This document shows, piece by piece, positions 35,586-45,221 of a DNA stretch of 55,028 nucleotides. The stretch's first letter is position 1; every line of letters begins with the position of its first letter. This DNA comes from Dysgonamonadaceae bacterium (lineage in GTDB: Bacteria; Bacteroidota; Bacteroidia; Bacteroidales; Azobacteroidaceae), in the NCBI GenBank assembly GCA_031256775.1, contig JAIRPX010000022.1, positions 1 to 55,028 of the forward strand. Reading direction: 5' to 3'. The notes under the pieces were generated by a model that worked only from the letters and a program-made list of their open reading frames with translations, made no database searches and had not been told where the DNA came from. Both the position numbers and the translations under genes were made by a program.

Positions 35586-37544
35586 TTAATAACCAGGGTT
35601 TTGATAGGCTTTCTTTTCGACATTGGTCATTGTCATTCGGTCTAGCTGTCCTTGCGGAATAGGACGAAGATAATGATAGTTTTCAATTGTGCGGGTTACA
35701 GTTACCGGCGTGTGATCGCCTGTTGCGATACCACAAATGGTATATGTTTTTGCAATTTCAGCCCATTTTTGTGTGCGTACCAAATCCAGCCAGCGATAAC
35801 CTTCGCCGAAGTATTCGCGGCTGCGTTCCGCCAAAATGTAATTAATATCAATGTTAGCAGGTGTAGCAGCGGCCATTGCGGCGCTGTTATTTGCTATTTT
35901 CGTGCCGTTACCGCCCCATTGTCCGTTATTACTGAAACGCCATTTACCGGCGCGGACACGAATTACATTAATCAATTCGCGTGCACTCATAGTACCTGAT
36001 GCGCCTTTTACGGCTGCTTCGGCAGCAATAAAATAGAATTCGGAAAATTTGGCAATATTCCACGGACGGGTAAGTGCGCCGTTGGGCTGTCCCAAACCCG
36101 TTCCATTGTCGGTACGATAGGTGCCGATTTTCCACAATCCAGGATAGTAAATGCGGCTGATTCCGCTGGGATTGATAACCCAGTCGGCTCTGCCCGGCAA
36201 TTCGCCGGCGCCCACATTGCTTTTTCCGGCTCCGGAAGGATAAACTACAGCCGGATTGTCTTCGTTGAGGAAAGTAAGCACAGGTTCTCCGTTCTTAACC
36301 GGCAAACCGTTAGCATTGTATAAAATCTCATTGGGAACGCCGCCTTTTCCCCAGTTACCCGGAAATACGGTTGCAAAAGTACCATCGTAGCGACTGTCGT
36401 TTGTTTTATCGGCAAAGGTTTGCGTGAATACTTCAATAGGGGGAACCATACGAGTCCATGGACGACCACCCCACTGAACGGCTTCGCGTTGAACGGAAGA
36501 TGTTCCGTAATTTGTACCATCTACCGAACTGCGAATATTTCCCGTATTACAGTTCACAAACCAGGATGAAAAACTTTCGGGAGCAGTACCGTTGGAATAT
36601 GACAAACTTGCCTGATTGTAATATTCGTCCTGAACATGGTCGCTGTAAAGTACAATTTCACTGTTACGGTCGTTACTGCCTAGGTTTACATCGTAATAGT
36701 ACGGTTGCAAACCAAAAACTTCGCCTTTAAAATTTTTACCCGGATTATTGATTCCTTCGAGAGCTACATTGTATGCCTGCTGGAAATACCAGGCGGCATC
36801 GTGTCCATCGGGATCGGTGCGGGATGTTTCGGGATATGTTGGAATACCGTTTGGATTTTGCAGCCACCATCCATAAGTAAGATAGGCTTTTGCCAGATAC
36901 AGCCGGGCTGTTGTTTTGGTTACGCCGCCTTCAACACGTGCGTTGTCTGGTAAGTTGTCAACAGCTGTTTTCAAATCGGGGAAAATAGCCTTGGTGTAAA
37001 CTTCAGGAACCGTGTTGCGGGTTGAAATACGAGCAGAACCCGTATTAAATTTCAACTCACCTGAGCCTAAATCCAGCGATACGCCGCCAAAAGTTTGTAC
37101 CAGTTCAAAATAATCCCACGCACGCCAAAAACGCGCTTCGGAAAGCAGCGCTTCCGACAAACCACCTTCTGCGCCATATTCCAAAATGCCGTTCGCAGTA
37201 TTGATATTGGAAAATGCTTCATTCCAAAGAGCATCCGAACGGCTGCTCGAAGGTGTGAGAGAACCTGCACCCGACATATCGGTATCCTTAAAATTATTGT
37301 CGGCGCTTTGCGCGTAAGTGTATTCATCCGTACCATTTTCTTGTGTAGCATAATAATATTGTCCGAAAATATAACGAGTGTGAGCATATAGCGCCACCAA
37401 ACCGCCCTGAATACCCTCTTCTGTTTTGAAGTAGTCGGTAGTATAAGAATCTCTTGGAGTTTCATCTAAAATATCGGAACATGAAGTTGCCAGTAAAGCG
37501 ATGGCCACCGTTCCAAACAGAAACTTTAAATTTATGTTTTTCAT
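35586..37544 (-). CDS. SusD-family lipoprotein (xylan locus, pair 1)
   Basis: A 652-residue SusD-like protein, the longest here. Lipobox TSC (Cys22), EARFWRAWDYFELVQTFGGV helix near residue 140, and the C-terminal DINYILAERSREYFGEGYRWLDLVRT and the Q-NPGY ending typical of the family. It starts 28 bases after the susC stop. As the lid of the first importer it probably binds longer or decorated xylan oligosaccharides; the precise ligand is inference. Confidence 0.93.
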   Translation of the reverse strand: MKNINLKFLFGTVAIALLATSCSDILDETPRDSYTTDYFKTEEGIQGGLVALYAHTRYIFGQYYYATQENGTDEYTYAQSADNNFKDTDMSGAGSLTPSSSRSDALWNEAFSNINTANGILEYGAEGGLSEALLSEARFWRAWDYFELVQTFGGVSLDLGSGELKFNTGSARISTRNTVPEVYTKAIFPDLKTAVDNLPDNARVEGGVTKTTARLYLAKAYLTYGWWLQNPNGIPTYPETSRTDPDGHDAAWYFQQAYNVALEGINNPGKNFKGEVFGLQPYYYDVNLGSNDRNSEIVLYSDHVQDEYYNQASLSYSNGTAPESFSSWFVNCNTGNIRSSVDGTNYGTSSVQREAVQWGGRPWTRMVPPIEVFTQTFADKTNDSRYDGTFATVFPGNWGKGGVPNEILYNANGLPVKNGEPVLTFLNEDNPAVVYPSGAGKSNVGAGELPGRADWVINPSGISRIYYPGLWKIGTYRTDNGTGLGQPNGALTRPWNIAKFSEFYFIAAEAAVKGASGTMSARELINVIRVRAGKWRFSNNGQWGGNGTKIANNSAAMAAATPANIDINYILAERSREYFGEGYRWLDLVRTQKWAEIAKTYTICGIATGDHTPVTVTRTIENYHYLRPIPQGQLDRMTMTNVEKKAYQNPGY

Positions 37545-37572
37545 ATCATTTTCAAATTAAAAATTAAACATT

Positions 37573-40500
37573 TCAGAATGACAAATTCAGTCCGAATAAA
37601 AAGTTACGCGTTTGCGGCGTATTAGCGCTGACTACCGGCATATAACTGTTGCGATAAGGCAGGTCGGTGGTTACTGCCGCATTTTCATTACCAAACGAGT
37701 TGGTCATCGGATCCAAACCGGTTTCGTCGGCAAAGGATGAGAACAGTACAAAAGCGTTTTGCAAGGTAAAATACAACCGTGCGCTGCTCAGGCCGGTTTT
37801 TTTGAACCAGTTCCATTGGGGATCAAAATTATAGCCTAATGTAATTTGTCCTAGTTTGAAATACGTGGCATCGAAATAACCGAGCGTTGAACCGTATTTC
37901 TGGTTATCGCCGCTTTGAGGAGCTGCGGGTACCGGATATTTGGCGCCGGTGTTATCGGGCGTCCAGTAATCCACTTTCATTTGTCCGCGGCGGCCGGTCA
38001 GCAAGTTCAGGTAACTGTTTGAAGAATGTAAAGCACTAATCAGAGTACCACCGTGCTGATAAGAACCGATCAGGTTCAAATCCCAGTTTTTATAGGCAAC
38101 GCGCGTATTGAAACCGCCCTGCCAGTCCGGATCTACTTTGATTATCTGACGGTCGTCTGCGCCGATTGAACGGACAGGCGTTCCATCTGCGTTGTATTCG
38201 CCCGTATATTTTACTTTCACCATACCTGCGTGTCCTCCCGGTTCCAGAATATCAAGATAAGGATCGTTCTCCTGCCAAATGCCGATTTTTTCGTAATCGT
38301 AAATAGAGTTAATCGAATAGTTCTTAAATAAGAAGAGCGAAGGATCCTTGTCCATGCCACTTGAAATTTCGGTAATTTTGTTATTATTGGTATAGAAATT
38401 TACGCCGACATCCCAGCTCCAGCCGTCCTTATTGTCAAAGATCACTCCGTTTAAGGCGAGTTCCAAACCTTTATTTTGCACTTTACCTACGTTTGCCCAG
38501 TAACTGCCGCCACCGTTCGCTTCAGGCTTTGATACTTTGTACAATATATCTTTGGTGTTGGTTAAATAGTAATCAATACTACCCCACAAACGATTTTTCA
38601 ATAACGAGAAATCCAAACCTGCATTATAGGTAATGGAATATTCCCAGCCCAATTCAGAATTCGGCACTTCTTCAATATAGTAACCTGTTGTTTTTGAACT
38701 TCCAAAATTGTATTGATAAGCGCCCAGTTTTCCAAGTGTAGCATAAGGAGCGACCGATTGGTTGGATGTTTGTCCCCAGCCGAGACGCAGTTTCAAATTG
38801 TTTACCCAGTCGGCGTTTTGCATAAAGTCTTCTTTGGCAATATTCCATCCGGCTGATATGGCCGGATAGGTGTGCCACTGGTGTCCCTTTGCCAAACGCG
38901 ACGAACCGTCGGAACGAACCGCAATGCTCAACATATAACGGTTATCATAATCATACATTATACGTCCCATCCATGATTCCAGTCCCCATTCTTGATATTC
39001 TTGATTGTTCGGGTCAACAGTAACATCCGCTTTGGCTGCTTGCCCTAAATTCCAGTACAGGAAAAAGTCGGCAGGAATATTTGTTGCAGTAATATATGTA
39101 CGTTCCGTATGGGTTTTTTCTGCCGAATACATGCCGGTAAAATTAATATGATGTTTGTCGAAACTTTTATCATAAGTCAGCAAATTTTCAACTACCCATT
39201 GCGTGGTAAAGCGTCTATCTTGCGAGCCATTAGATGCGGCAGTACCGGCATCATTAAGCACACCTACGCCGCGATACTGTCCGCGATTCATTCCACGCAA
39301 GTTTAAACCTAAATTGATACGGTAACTCAAACCTTCGAGAAAGGGAGCTTTTACTTCTCCAAATAAAGAGTTGTAAGAAGCATAACCTCGCTGATTGTCG
39401 GCGAATTTATCGCCTAAACTTTCATAAGAATCTCTTGTATAAGCCCATACATTATTATCCAAGACAGAACTTACCCGTTGCTTTAAGCTTCCATCTTCAT
39501 TGTAAGGATTGATCAATGGAGAAAGTTGCAAGGCATTCGACATTCCGATACTCCGTCCGTTGGCTGTATTGTAATTGTTGTTGGTCGTCAAGCCAAAGCG
39601 GAAATATTTACCTACAGCCTGGTCTATGCTTGCACGCAGACTGATGCGGTTATAATCCTGTCCCGGCAGTACCGATTGATCGTTGTAGTAGCCTGCGCCA
39701 AAATTGTAAGAACCTCCTTCCATTCCACCGGTAATACCTATATCATGGCTTATCACACTACCCGTATCGAAAAGCAAGGCTTGCCAATCGGTATCAGTTC
39801 CCACTATTTCGTCTGCTCCCAGCGTGGGATTACCTTGTGTGTCTTTATACACGCCGGCGATTTTTCTCACTTCATACAATTCGTCGCCCGTCATCATCGG
39901 GTAACGGTGATACAGTTTTTTTGCTCCATAATAACCATTGTAAGTTACTTTTGCTTTTTGTCCGACTGTACCTTTATTAGTGGTAACAATAATTACGCCG
40001 TTTGCACCGCGGGAACCGTAGATAGCCGTTGCCGAAGCATCTTTCAAAATATCAATGCTTTTGATATCGTTTGGATTAATGTCACCGATAGTACCGGCGA
40101 ACGGTATTCCGTCCAGTACCACAAGCGGATCGTTATCGCCGCTGAACGAACGGGTACCGCGAATACGAATCCGCATATCGTCGCCTGGTTTGGAGCTTGT
40201 TTGCGTCATTTGTACACCGGCAACACGTCCGGTCAATGCAGATGTAATGTTGCCTGTTTGTACATCTCGCAGCACTTCGCCCTGCATCGAAGCCACCGAA
40301 CCAGTTACCGCCTCGCGTCGTTGCATTCCATAACCGATAACGACCACTTCTTCCAGCGCTTTAGTGTCTTCTTGCAAAATTACATCCAATTTATACCCCC
40401 CCCCATTAACGTTATTTAACGCAATGGATTGAGAAATATAACCGATGTATGAAAACTGAAGCGTAGCATTACGTGCTACGTTTAATGAGTAGTAGCCGTC

Positions 40501-40662
40501 TATGTTGGTAACGGCACCATTGGCAGTTCCTTTTTCCATAACGCTTACGCCGATGAGCGCTTCGCCGTTTTTATCCTTTACCGTACCCGACACTAAGATG
40601 TTTTGTGCCGACAATACGAAAGGAATCCAAAGGAACAAAAATAAGAATTTTACTTTTTTCAT
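37573..40662 (-). CDS. SusC-family TonB-dependent transporter (xylan locus, pair 1) with G9 run
   Basis: A 1029-residue importer: signal peptide about 1-19 (SAQ), carboxypeptidase-regulatory-like domain (about 20-100), EVVVIGYGM TonB-box region, plug with ASATAIYGSRGANGVIIVTTNKG, and barrel ending FLFGLNLSF. Unlike the other SusCs here, its first domain carries a run of nine G on the coding strand (40404-40396), read as three glycines at residues 87-89 in an extra loop. Loss or gain of a base would truncate the protein near residue 90. A TACCTTTG promoter box lies just upstream. It heads the first operon after the regulator gene. Confidence 0.94.
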   Translation of the reverse strand: MKKVKFLFLFLWIPFVLSAQNILVSGTVKDKNGEALIGVSVMEKGTANGAVTNIDGYYSLNVARNATLQFSYIGYISQSIALNNVNGGGYKLDVILQEDTKALEEVVVIGYGMQRREAVTGSVASMQGEVLRDVQTGNITSALTGRVAGVQMTQTSSKPGDDMRIRIRGTRSFSGDNDPLVVLDGIPFAGTIGDINPNDIKSIDILKDASATAIYGSRGANGVIIVTTNKGTVGQKAKVTYNGYYGAKKLYHRYPMMTGDELYEVRKIAGVYKDTQGNPTLGADEIVGTDTDWQALLFDTGSVISHDIGITGGMEGGSYNFGAGYYNDQSVLPGQDYNRISLRASIDQAVGKYFRFGLTTNNNYNTANGRSIGMSNALQLSPLINPYNEDGSLKQRVSSVLDNNVWAYTRDSYESLGDKFADNQRGYASYNSLFGEVKAPFLEGLSYRINLGLNLRGMNRGQYRGVGVLNDAGTAASNGSQDRRFTTQWVVENLLTYDKSFDKHHINFTGMYSAEKTHTERTYITATNIPADFFLYWNLGQAAKADVTVDPNNQEYQEWGLESWMGRIMYDYDNRYMLSIAVRSDGSSRLAKGHQWHTYPAISAGWNIAKEDFMQNADWVNNLKLRLGWGQTSNQSVAPYATLGKLGAYQYNFGSSKTTGYYIEEVPNSELGWEYSITYNAGLDFSLLKNRLWGSIDYYLTNTKDILYKVSKPEANGGGSYWANVGKVQNKGLELALNGVIFDNKDGWSWDVGVNFYTNNNKITEISSGMDKDPSLFLFKNYSINSIYDYEKIGIWQENDPYLDILEPGGHAGMVKVKYTGEYNADGTPVRSIGADDRQIIKVDPDWQGGFNTRVAYKNWDLNLIGSYQHGGTLISALHSSNSYLNLLTGRRGQMKVDYWTPDNTGAKYPVPAAPQSGDNQKYGSTLGYFDATYFKLGQITLGYNFDPQWNWFKKTGLSSARLYFTLQNAFVLFSSFADETGLDPMTNSFGNENAAVTTDLPYRNSYMPVVSANTPQTRNFLFGLNLSF
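40396..40404 (-). repeat. Nine-G homopolymer in the susC coding sequence
   Basis: C9 on the plus strand, G9 on the coding strand, in frame as GGG GGG GGG. Long G runs are classic slipped-strand sites. The run is the longest G/C homopolymer I saw in the window. Confidence 0.9.
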
Positions 40663-40712
40663 AAAATACCATTTAAAGTTATTTTTATTGAATTGATTTT
40701 TACTTGTCTTTA

Positions 40713-40747
40713 CAAAGGTAGAGGGTATTTATTGGAAAGGACTCAAA
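40713..40747 (-). promoter_or_regulatory. Promoter of the first xylan susCD operon
   Basis: Minus strand TTTG (40747-40744), 23 bases, TACCTTTG (40720-40713). The -7 box is a full match and lies about 50 bases before the susC start. It is the likely target of the adjacent hybrid regulator, whose binding site I cannot identify. Confidence 0.5.
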
Positions 40748-40777
40748 AAATGTTACGTGAATTGTTTGAGTTGTAAC

Positions 40778-43700
40778 TTATTTTTTGTTGTTTGTTACAT
40801 CCTGCTTGTCGGTATGAGTGTGCATATATTCGGTAGGCGACATTCCGTAAAATTCCTTGAAGGATAAGGAAAAATGAGAAAAATTACTGAATCCGACCGC
40901 TTCGTAAACTTGTGATACGGCTAATTTTTTACTTGCCATTAATTCTCCGGCTTGTTTCAGGCGGACGGTGCGAATGAAGTCGCGAGCCGAAAGGTTGGTC
41001 AGTTCTTTTAGTTTGCGATGTAAATGTACGCGGCTAAGACCAACTTCGGCGCTTAACATTTCGACGTTCAAATCGGGATTTTGGATATTGTCATTGATTA
41101 CTTTCAGGATTCGCTCCATCAGAGTTTCGTCGTAAGATTTGATTTCTATTTCTTTTATTTTACCTTCGGTGCAGGATTTTGATTTGGCTTTCAGGCGTTC
41201 GCGGTTGGCGATGAGATTGGCGACCGTTTTTTTCAAAATTTCGGGATGGAAAGGTTTTACCATATAGGCGTCGGCGCCGGTTTCCAATCCTTCCAGCCGG
41301 TCTTCGTCGCCGGATTTGGCGGTGAGTAAAATCACCGGAATATGGTCGATGCGGATATTGGATTTGATTTTTCGGCAAAGCACGATACCGTCCATTTTCG
41401 GCATACGGATGTCGCTGATTACCAGATCGAATTTTTCTTTCAAGATTAATTCCAGTGCTTCTTTCCCGTTATTGACGTGGGTAACTTTATAGAAGGGCGC
41501 CAATTCCCTGCAAATGTAATTGCCGATTTCCGTGTCGTCTTCAACAATCAGTACGCGATATTTTGTTCGGGCATGTACTACATCCGGTTCATCCGTTCCG
41601 TTTTCGTTTATTTCAAATAAATCGTCTTTTCCTGAACGGGAAAACGAATTATCGGGTGAATCTTCGGATACGATATCTGTTTCGTTGGCATCCTGATGAC
41701 TGTTTTCCAAAGGCATACGGATAATGAAACGGCTCCCCGTCATGTCGTCGCTCCGGTTTTCGGCATAGATGACGCCGTGTTGTAATTCTACCAGCGAGCG
41801 TGCCAGGTGCAATCCGATACCCGTACCGTATGAAGAATGTGTTATTTCGCTTTCAATTTGGTAGAACCGTTCGAATATCCGGTCGATTTGCGCTTCGTCG
41901 ATACCGGTACCCGTGTCGGATACACTGATTTCGAAATACTTTTTCAAGGGACCGGATGCTGCATCATCTGTACCAACGAGTAACTCCACAGTGATTTCAC
42001 CTTCTTCCGGGGTGAATTTGAACGCATTGGAAAAAACATTGAACAGCACTTTGTCGAAATTATTCAAATCGATTCGGACTTTAAGTTTGTCGAATCCGGT
42101 TCGGAATTGAAAATCAATATTTTTCTTTTGTGCCATATATTCAAAAGCCTGCATAATGTCGCGGATAAAACCGACTATATCCGTTTCACGGACTTTGAGC
42201 TGCATTTGTCCGCGGTCAATTTTACGAATATCCATCAACTGGTTAATCAGGCGGAGGATGCGTTGTGCGTTCCGGTAAATTAATAAATAGGTATTTTGCA
42301 GTTTCACATCCTTGTTGTTCATCAGAAGTTTTTCCAAAGGACTTATAATCAGTGTCATCGGAGTACGTATTTCATGCGAGATATTGGTAAAAAACTGCAA
42401 TTTGGCTTCGTTGATCCGGTCGGCGTGTTCCAGCCGGAGCATTTCGTTCCGTTGTTTTATCCGGGAAGAAATAAAAGCGTATAATCCATAAATCAAGGTT
42501 AAGGCGATCAGTATGTAAATTATTTTGGCAAGCGGGGAAGCATACCAGGGCGGACGAATGATAATGTCGATCGACTGGATTTTCGATTGGTTTTCCTTGT
42601 CGATGGCTTGATAGAAAAAAGTATATGTTCCGGAAGGAAGATTGGTATAGGTAACCCGATTGGTTCCGGGCAAGGCTTTTATCCAGTCGGCGTCGAAATT
42701 ATCCAGCCGGTATTGATAGGAAATACCTTCGGTGTCGGCGTATTCTAAAGTTGAAAATTCAAATCCGAATACGTTATCGGATGTAGCGAGGTTGATTTTA
42801 GACCATTCCAATATGGGCGTGTCGAAAATCACCTTGCTTCCCGATTTTTGGTAACGATGTACGGCTTTCCCGAACAGGTAGAAATTGGTTACATAAACGT
42901 TCAGATCCTTTTTCCGAGCATGTATTTCATTAGGATAGAAGCCGGTAATACCGTTGATACCGCCGAAAAACAATTCTCCGTCAGCCGACCGGCAATGAGC
43001 GCGATAGCTAAATTCGTTGCTTTGTAAACCGTCGGAAGCGTAAAAATTAGTAAATTTATCTTCTACCGGCGAATATTTGGAGATGCCGGAAAGCGAGCTA
43101 ATCCAGATATTTCCGTTTTTATCTTCTTCAATGGCGCAAATTTCGTTACTGGATAATCCGTTTTGAGTAGTGAAGTGTTTAATTTCGTCGGATTGTATAT
43201 TCAGGCGGGTTAACCCTTCGTCTGTGCTGATCCAAATATTTCCGTTGCGATCTTTCTGCAAGGCGAAAATGGTATTGCTTGGCAATCGAGAATTCTCTTT
43301 TGTGTAATTTCGGAACATTCCTGTTTGGGTATCCAGACAGCTCAACCCGTTCAAAGTGCCGATCCACAGTCGACCCGAATTTTCGCAAATAAGCGAATTG
43401 ATCCAGTTGTTTACCGGTCCGTTTTCTTCTTCGTTTTCATGATAAAATTGATGAACAATAGATTGGGATGCAATGTTGTAGTTGTACAATCCGCCGCCGT
43501 AGGTACCGATCCATAAATTACCTTTTTTATCGCCGGTGATACAATAAACTTTATTGCTTTTCAACATTTTATTGTTTTTTCGATTGATATAGGAACAATT
43601 ACCGGTCTCCTTGTCGAACATTGCTAATCCGTGCAAATATGATCCCAGCCACAAATGTCCATTGTCCGTATCATAGATGCACAGGATGGTGCTGGGAACC

Positions 43701-44908
43701 GACGACGGACTGTCGGTATTTTTGTAATGCCGCACTTGTTGCGTTTGTTCGTTAACGGCGTATAAACCATCGTTATCCGTTCCTACCCAGATAATTCCGC
43801 TTTTGTCTTTGTAAACGGACATGACACAATTGGACCCGATGCTGTTTTTCCGGAACGATTTATATCCGTAATACTTGAATCCGTTAGAATTTGCCGGAAT
43901 AAAAAATATGCCTTTCTGGTAGATGGCCGCCCATGTGTTTCCATCTTTGTCCTGTATCAAACTGTGAACTTTGGAGGAAGAAAAATTGAAGGGTGCGGAA
44001 GCCGGTTCATAGATTTCAAGTGTTTGTTTTACAGGGTTATACTTTTTCATGCCGAACCCGTCTGTTCCTGCCAGCAATTGTCCGGAATAATCGAAAAGCA
44101 GGGCTTTCACCGGCAAAATATGATTGCTGTTGGCATCGTGTATCCGAGTGATTTTCATGGAAGGCATTTCAAATTTAACCAAACCGCCATCCAGCGTTCC
44201 GACAAATATGTCGCCGTTTTCACCCTCACAAATTGCAGAAACGTCATTACCGATGATACATTTTTCTATTGGGGAAGAAGCCGTATACGAATAGAGTTTG
44301 CATTGGTCGAAAGAATAAATGTATAAACCGTTGTTTTCTGTTCCGATCCATAAGCAGTTATGGGAATCTTCGTAAATTACGGTCAGGAGGAGGCTCGTTA
44401 ATTGTTTGTTTAATAGCGTTTCAGGTTTACATTGGGTTTCTCCTTTTTTTATGGAGAATAATCCGGCGCCGGTAGCGAACCACACATCGCCGTTTTTCCG
44501 TTCACAAATTGACACGACAGACGGATAGATGAGCGCTTTATTTTCGTCGTAGATAGCGACTTCGCGGAATGTGTCGGAGTTTCGGTCGTACAGCATTAAT
44601 CCGCTGGAACAGCGCACCCAAAAATTGCCGGAAGAATCCTCAAACAAGGTTTTTACATGGTTGCTTTTCAAGGAAAGAGAATCGCCGGGCAATTTTTTAT
44701 ATATAGTAAATTGAGTTCCGTCGAATTTATTCAAACCATTTTCGGTAGCGATCCAGATAAAACCTTTTTTATCCTGGTAAATCCGGTTGATCAAACTGCT
44801 GGAAAGTCCCTGTTCGGTGGAATAAAATTTAGTAGTTTGTGTAAAAACAGATCCCCTACTAAAAATAAAAAACAAACAGAAGAAACCTATTCTTAAATAA
44901 AATTTCAT
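40778..44908 (-). CDS. Hybrid two-component system regulator (HTCS)
   Basis: A 1376-residue one-protein sensor-regulator that detects a periplasmic oligosaccharide and activates the adjacent locus. The frame is open to 45001, but the Met at 44908 begins a signal peptide and fits a TATTTTTG box at 44944-44937. Domain order: two Reg_prop beta-propellers (about 30-650, repeated G-x-IWIGT-x-GL units), a Y_Y_Y domain (about 710-785), a membrane helix (about 792-815), HisKA with His845 in NISHEIRTP, HATPase (about 950-1060), receiver with Asp1166 in ISDIRMPKMDG, and an AraC-type DNA-binding domain (about 1275-1365). It stops 115 bases before the susC start region, in the same direction. Confidence 0.95.
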   Translation of the reverse strand: MKFYLRIGFFCLFFIFSRGSVFTQTTKFYSTEQGLSSSLINRIYQDKKGFIWIATENGLNKFDGTQFTIYKKLPGDSLSLKSNHVKTLFEDSSGNFWVRCSSGLMLYDRNSDTFREVAIYDENKALIYPSVVSICERKNGDVWFATGAGLFSIKKGETQCKPETLLNKQLTSLLLTVIYEDSHNCLWIGTENNGLYIYSFDQCKLYSYTASSPIEKCIIGNDVSAICEGENGDIFVGTLDGGLVKFEMPSMKITRIHDANSNHILPVKALLFDYSGQLLAGTDGFGMKKYNPVKQTLEIYEPASAPFNFSSSKVHSLIQDKDGNTWAAIYQKGIFFIPANSNGFKYYGYKSFRKNSIGSNCVMSVYKDKSGIIWVGTDNDGLYAVNEQTQQVRHYKNTDSPSSVPSTILCIYDTDNGHLWLGSYLHGLAMFDKETGNCSYINRKNNKMLKSNKVYCITGDKKGNLWIGTYGGGLYNYNIASQSIVHQFYHENEEENGPVNNWINSLICENSGRLWIGTLNGLSCLDTQTGMFRNYTKENSRLPSNTIFALQKDRNGNIWISTDEGLTRLNIQSDEIKHFTTQNGLSSNEICAIEEDKNGNIWISSLSGISKYSPVEDKFTNFYASDGLQSNEFSYRAHCRSADGELFFGGINGITGFYPNEIHARKKDLNVYVTNFYLFGKAVHRYQKSGSKVIFDTPILEWSKINLATSDNVFGFEFSTLEYADTEGISYQYRLDNFDADWIKALPGTNRVTYTNLPSGTYTFFYQAIDKENQSKIQSIDIIIRPPWYASPLAKIIYILIALTLIYGLYAFISSRIKQRNEMLRLEHADRINEAKLQFFTNISHEIRTPMTLIISPLEKLLMNNKDVKLQNTYLLIYRNAQRILRLINQLMDIRKIDRGQMQLKVRETDIVGFIRDIMQAFEYMAQKKNIDFQFRTGFDKLKVRIDLNNFDKVLFNVFSNAFKFTPEEGEITVELLVGTDDAASGPLKKYFEISVSDTGTGIDEAQIDRIFERFYQIESEITHSSYGTGIGLHLARSLVELQHGVIYAENRSDDMTGSRFIIRMPLENSHQDANETDIVSEDSPDNSFSRSGKDDLFEINENGTDEPDVVHARTKYRVLIVEDDTEIGNYICRELAPFYKVTHVNNGKEALELILKEKFDLVISDIRMPKMDGIVLCRKIKSNIRIDHIPVILLTAKSGDEDRLEGLETGADAYMVKPFHPEILKKTVANLIANRERLKAKSKSCTEGKIKEIEIKSYDETLMERILKVINDNIQNPDLNVEMLSAEVGLSRVHLHRKLKELTNLSARDFIRTVRLKQAGELMASKKLAVSQVYEAVGFSNFSHFSLSFKEFYGMSPTEYMHTHTDKQDVTNNKK

Positions 44909-44936
44909 AACAGTATTGTATTTTGAAACTTGAAAG

Positions 44937-44944
44937 CAAAAATA
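44937..44944 (-). promoter_or_regulatory. Promoter -7 box of the HTCS gene
   Basis: Minus strand TATTTTTG, full TAnnTTTG match, 29 bases before the start at 44908. No -33 box is obvious. Confidence 0.35.
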
Positions 44945-45012
44945 GAAAAAAAACTTGATTTTCAGATGCAATACATTTTTTCTTTTTTTGATTAACGACA
45001 ATTTTTCTCTTG

Positions 45013-45069
45013 TTAAAACAAGAATGACTTCATGTAAATCTCTGACATAAAGTCACTTTCTTGTTTTAA
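45013..45069 (-). terminator. Long imperfect hairpin downstream of the 51-codon ORF
   Basis: Arms 45013-45028 and 45052-45069 pair over 12 perfect bp (TTAAAACAAGAA type) plus 4 more after a 2-base bulge. It overlaps the stop codon of the small ORF at 45066-45221 and lies before the HTCS promoter. The tail is not strongly U-rich, so termination is inferred. Confidence 0.45.
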
Positions 45070-45221
45070 TATTCATTAATAACTGCTGGTGAATTTTTAA
45101 TAAAGATTATTTTTGTTTTTTCATTTGTTTCTTCCTCCCAGATCGATATAGTCAATCCGGTATCCCCCTTTTCGATGGAAAAAATATTTTCGACACCACC
45201 TTTTAAAAGATTTAAATACAT
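45066..45221 (-). CDS. Small hypothetical protein, 51 residues
   Basis: An ORF starting MYLNLLKGGVENIFSIEKG and ending PAVINEY. The composition is protein-like, with two alternating hydrophobic strands (GLTISIW and KIIFIKN), and the stop is immediately followed by a hairpin, both arguing for a real gene. I do not recognise a family. The frame is open 15 further codons upstream without an ATG, so it could also be the tail of a truncated gene. It lies alone between rsmA and the HTCS gene. Confidence 0.4.
   Translation of the reverse strand: MYLNLLKGGVENIFSIEKGDTGLTISIWEEETNEKTKIIFIKNSPAVINEY

Noticed and set aside
44909..45001. Longer HTCS start at 45001
   Set aside because: The extra 31 residues precede a clean signal peptide at 44908 and would cover the TATTTTTG promoter box at 44937-44944.
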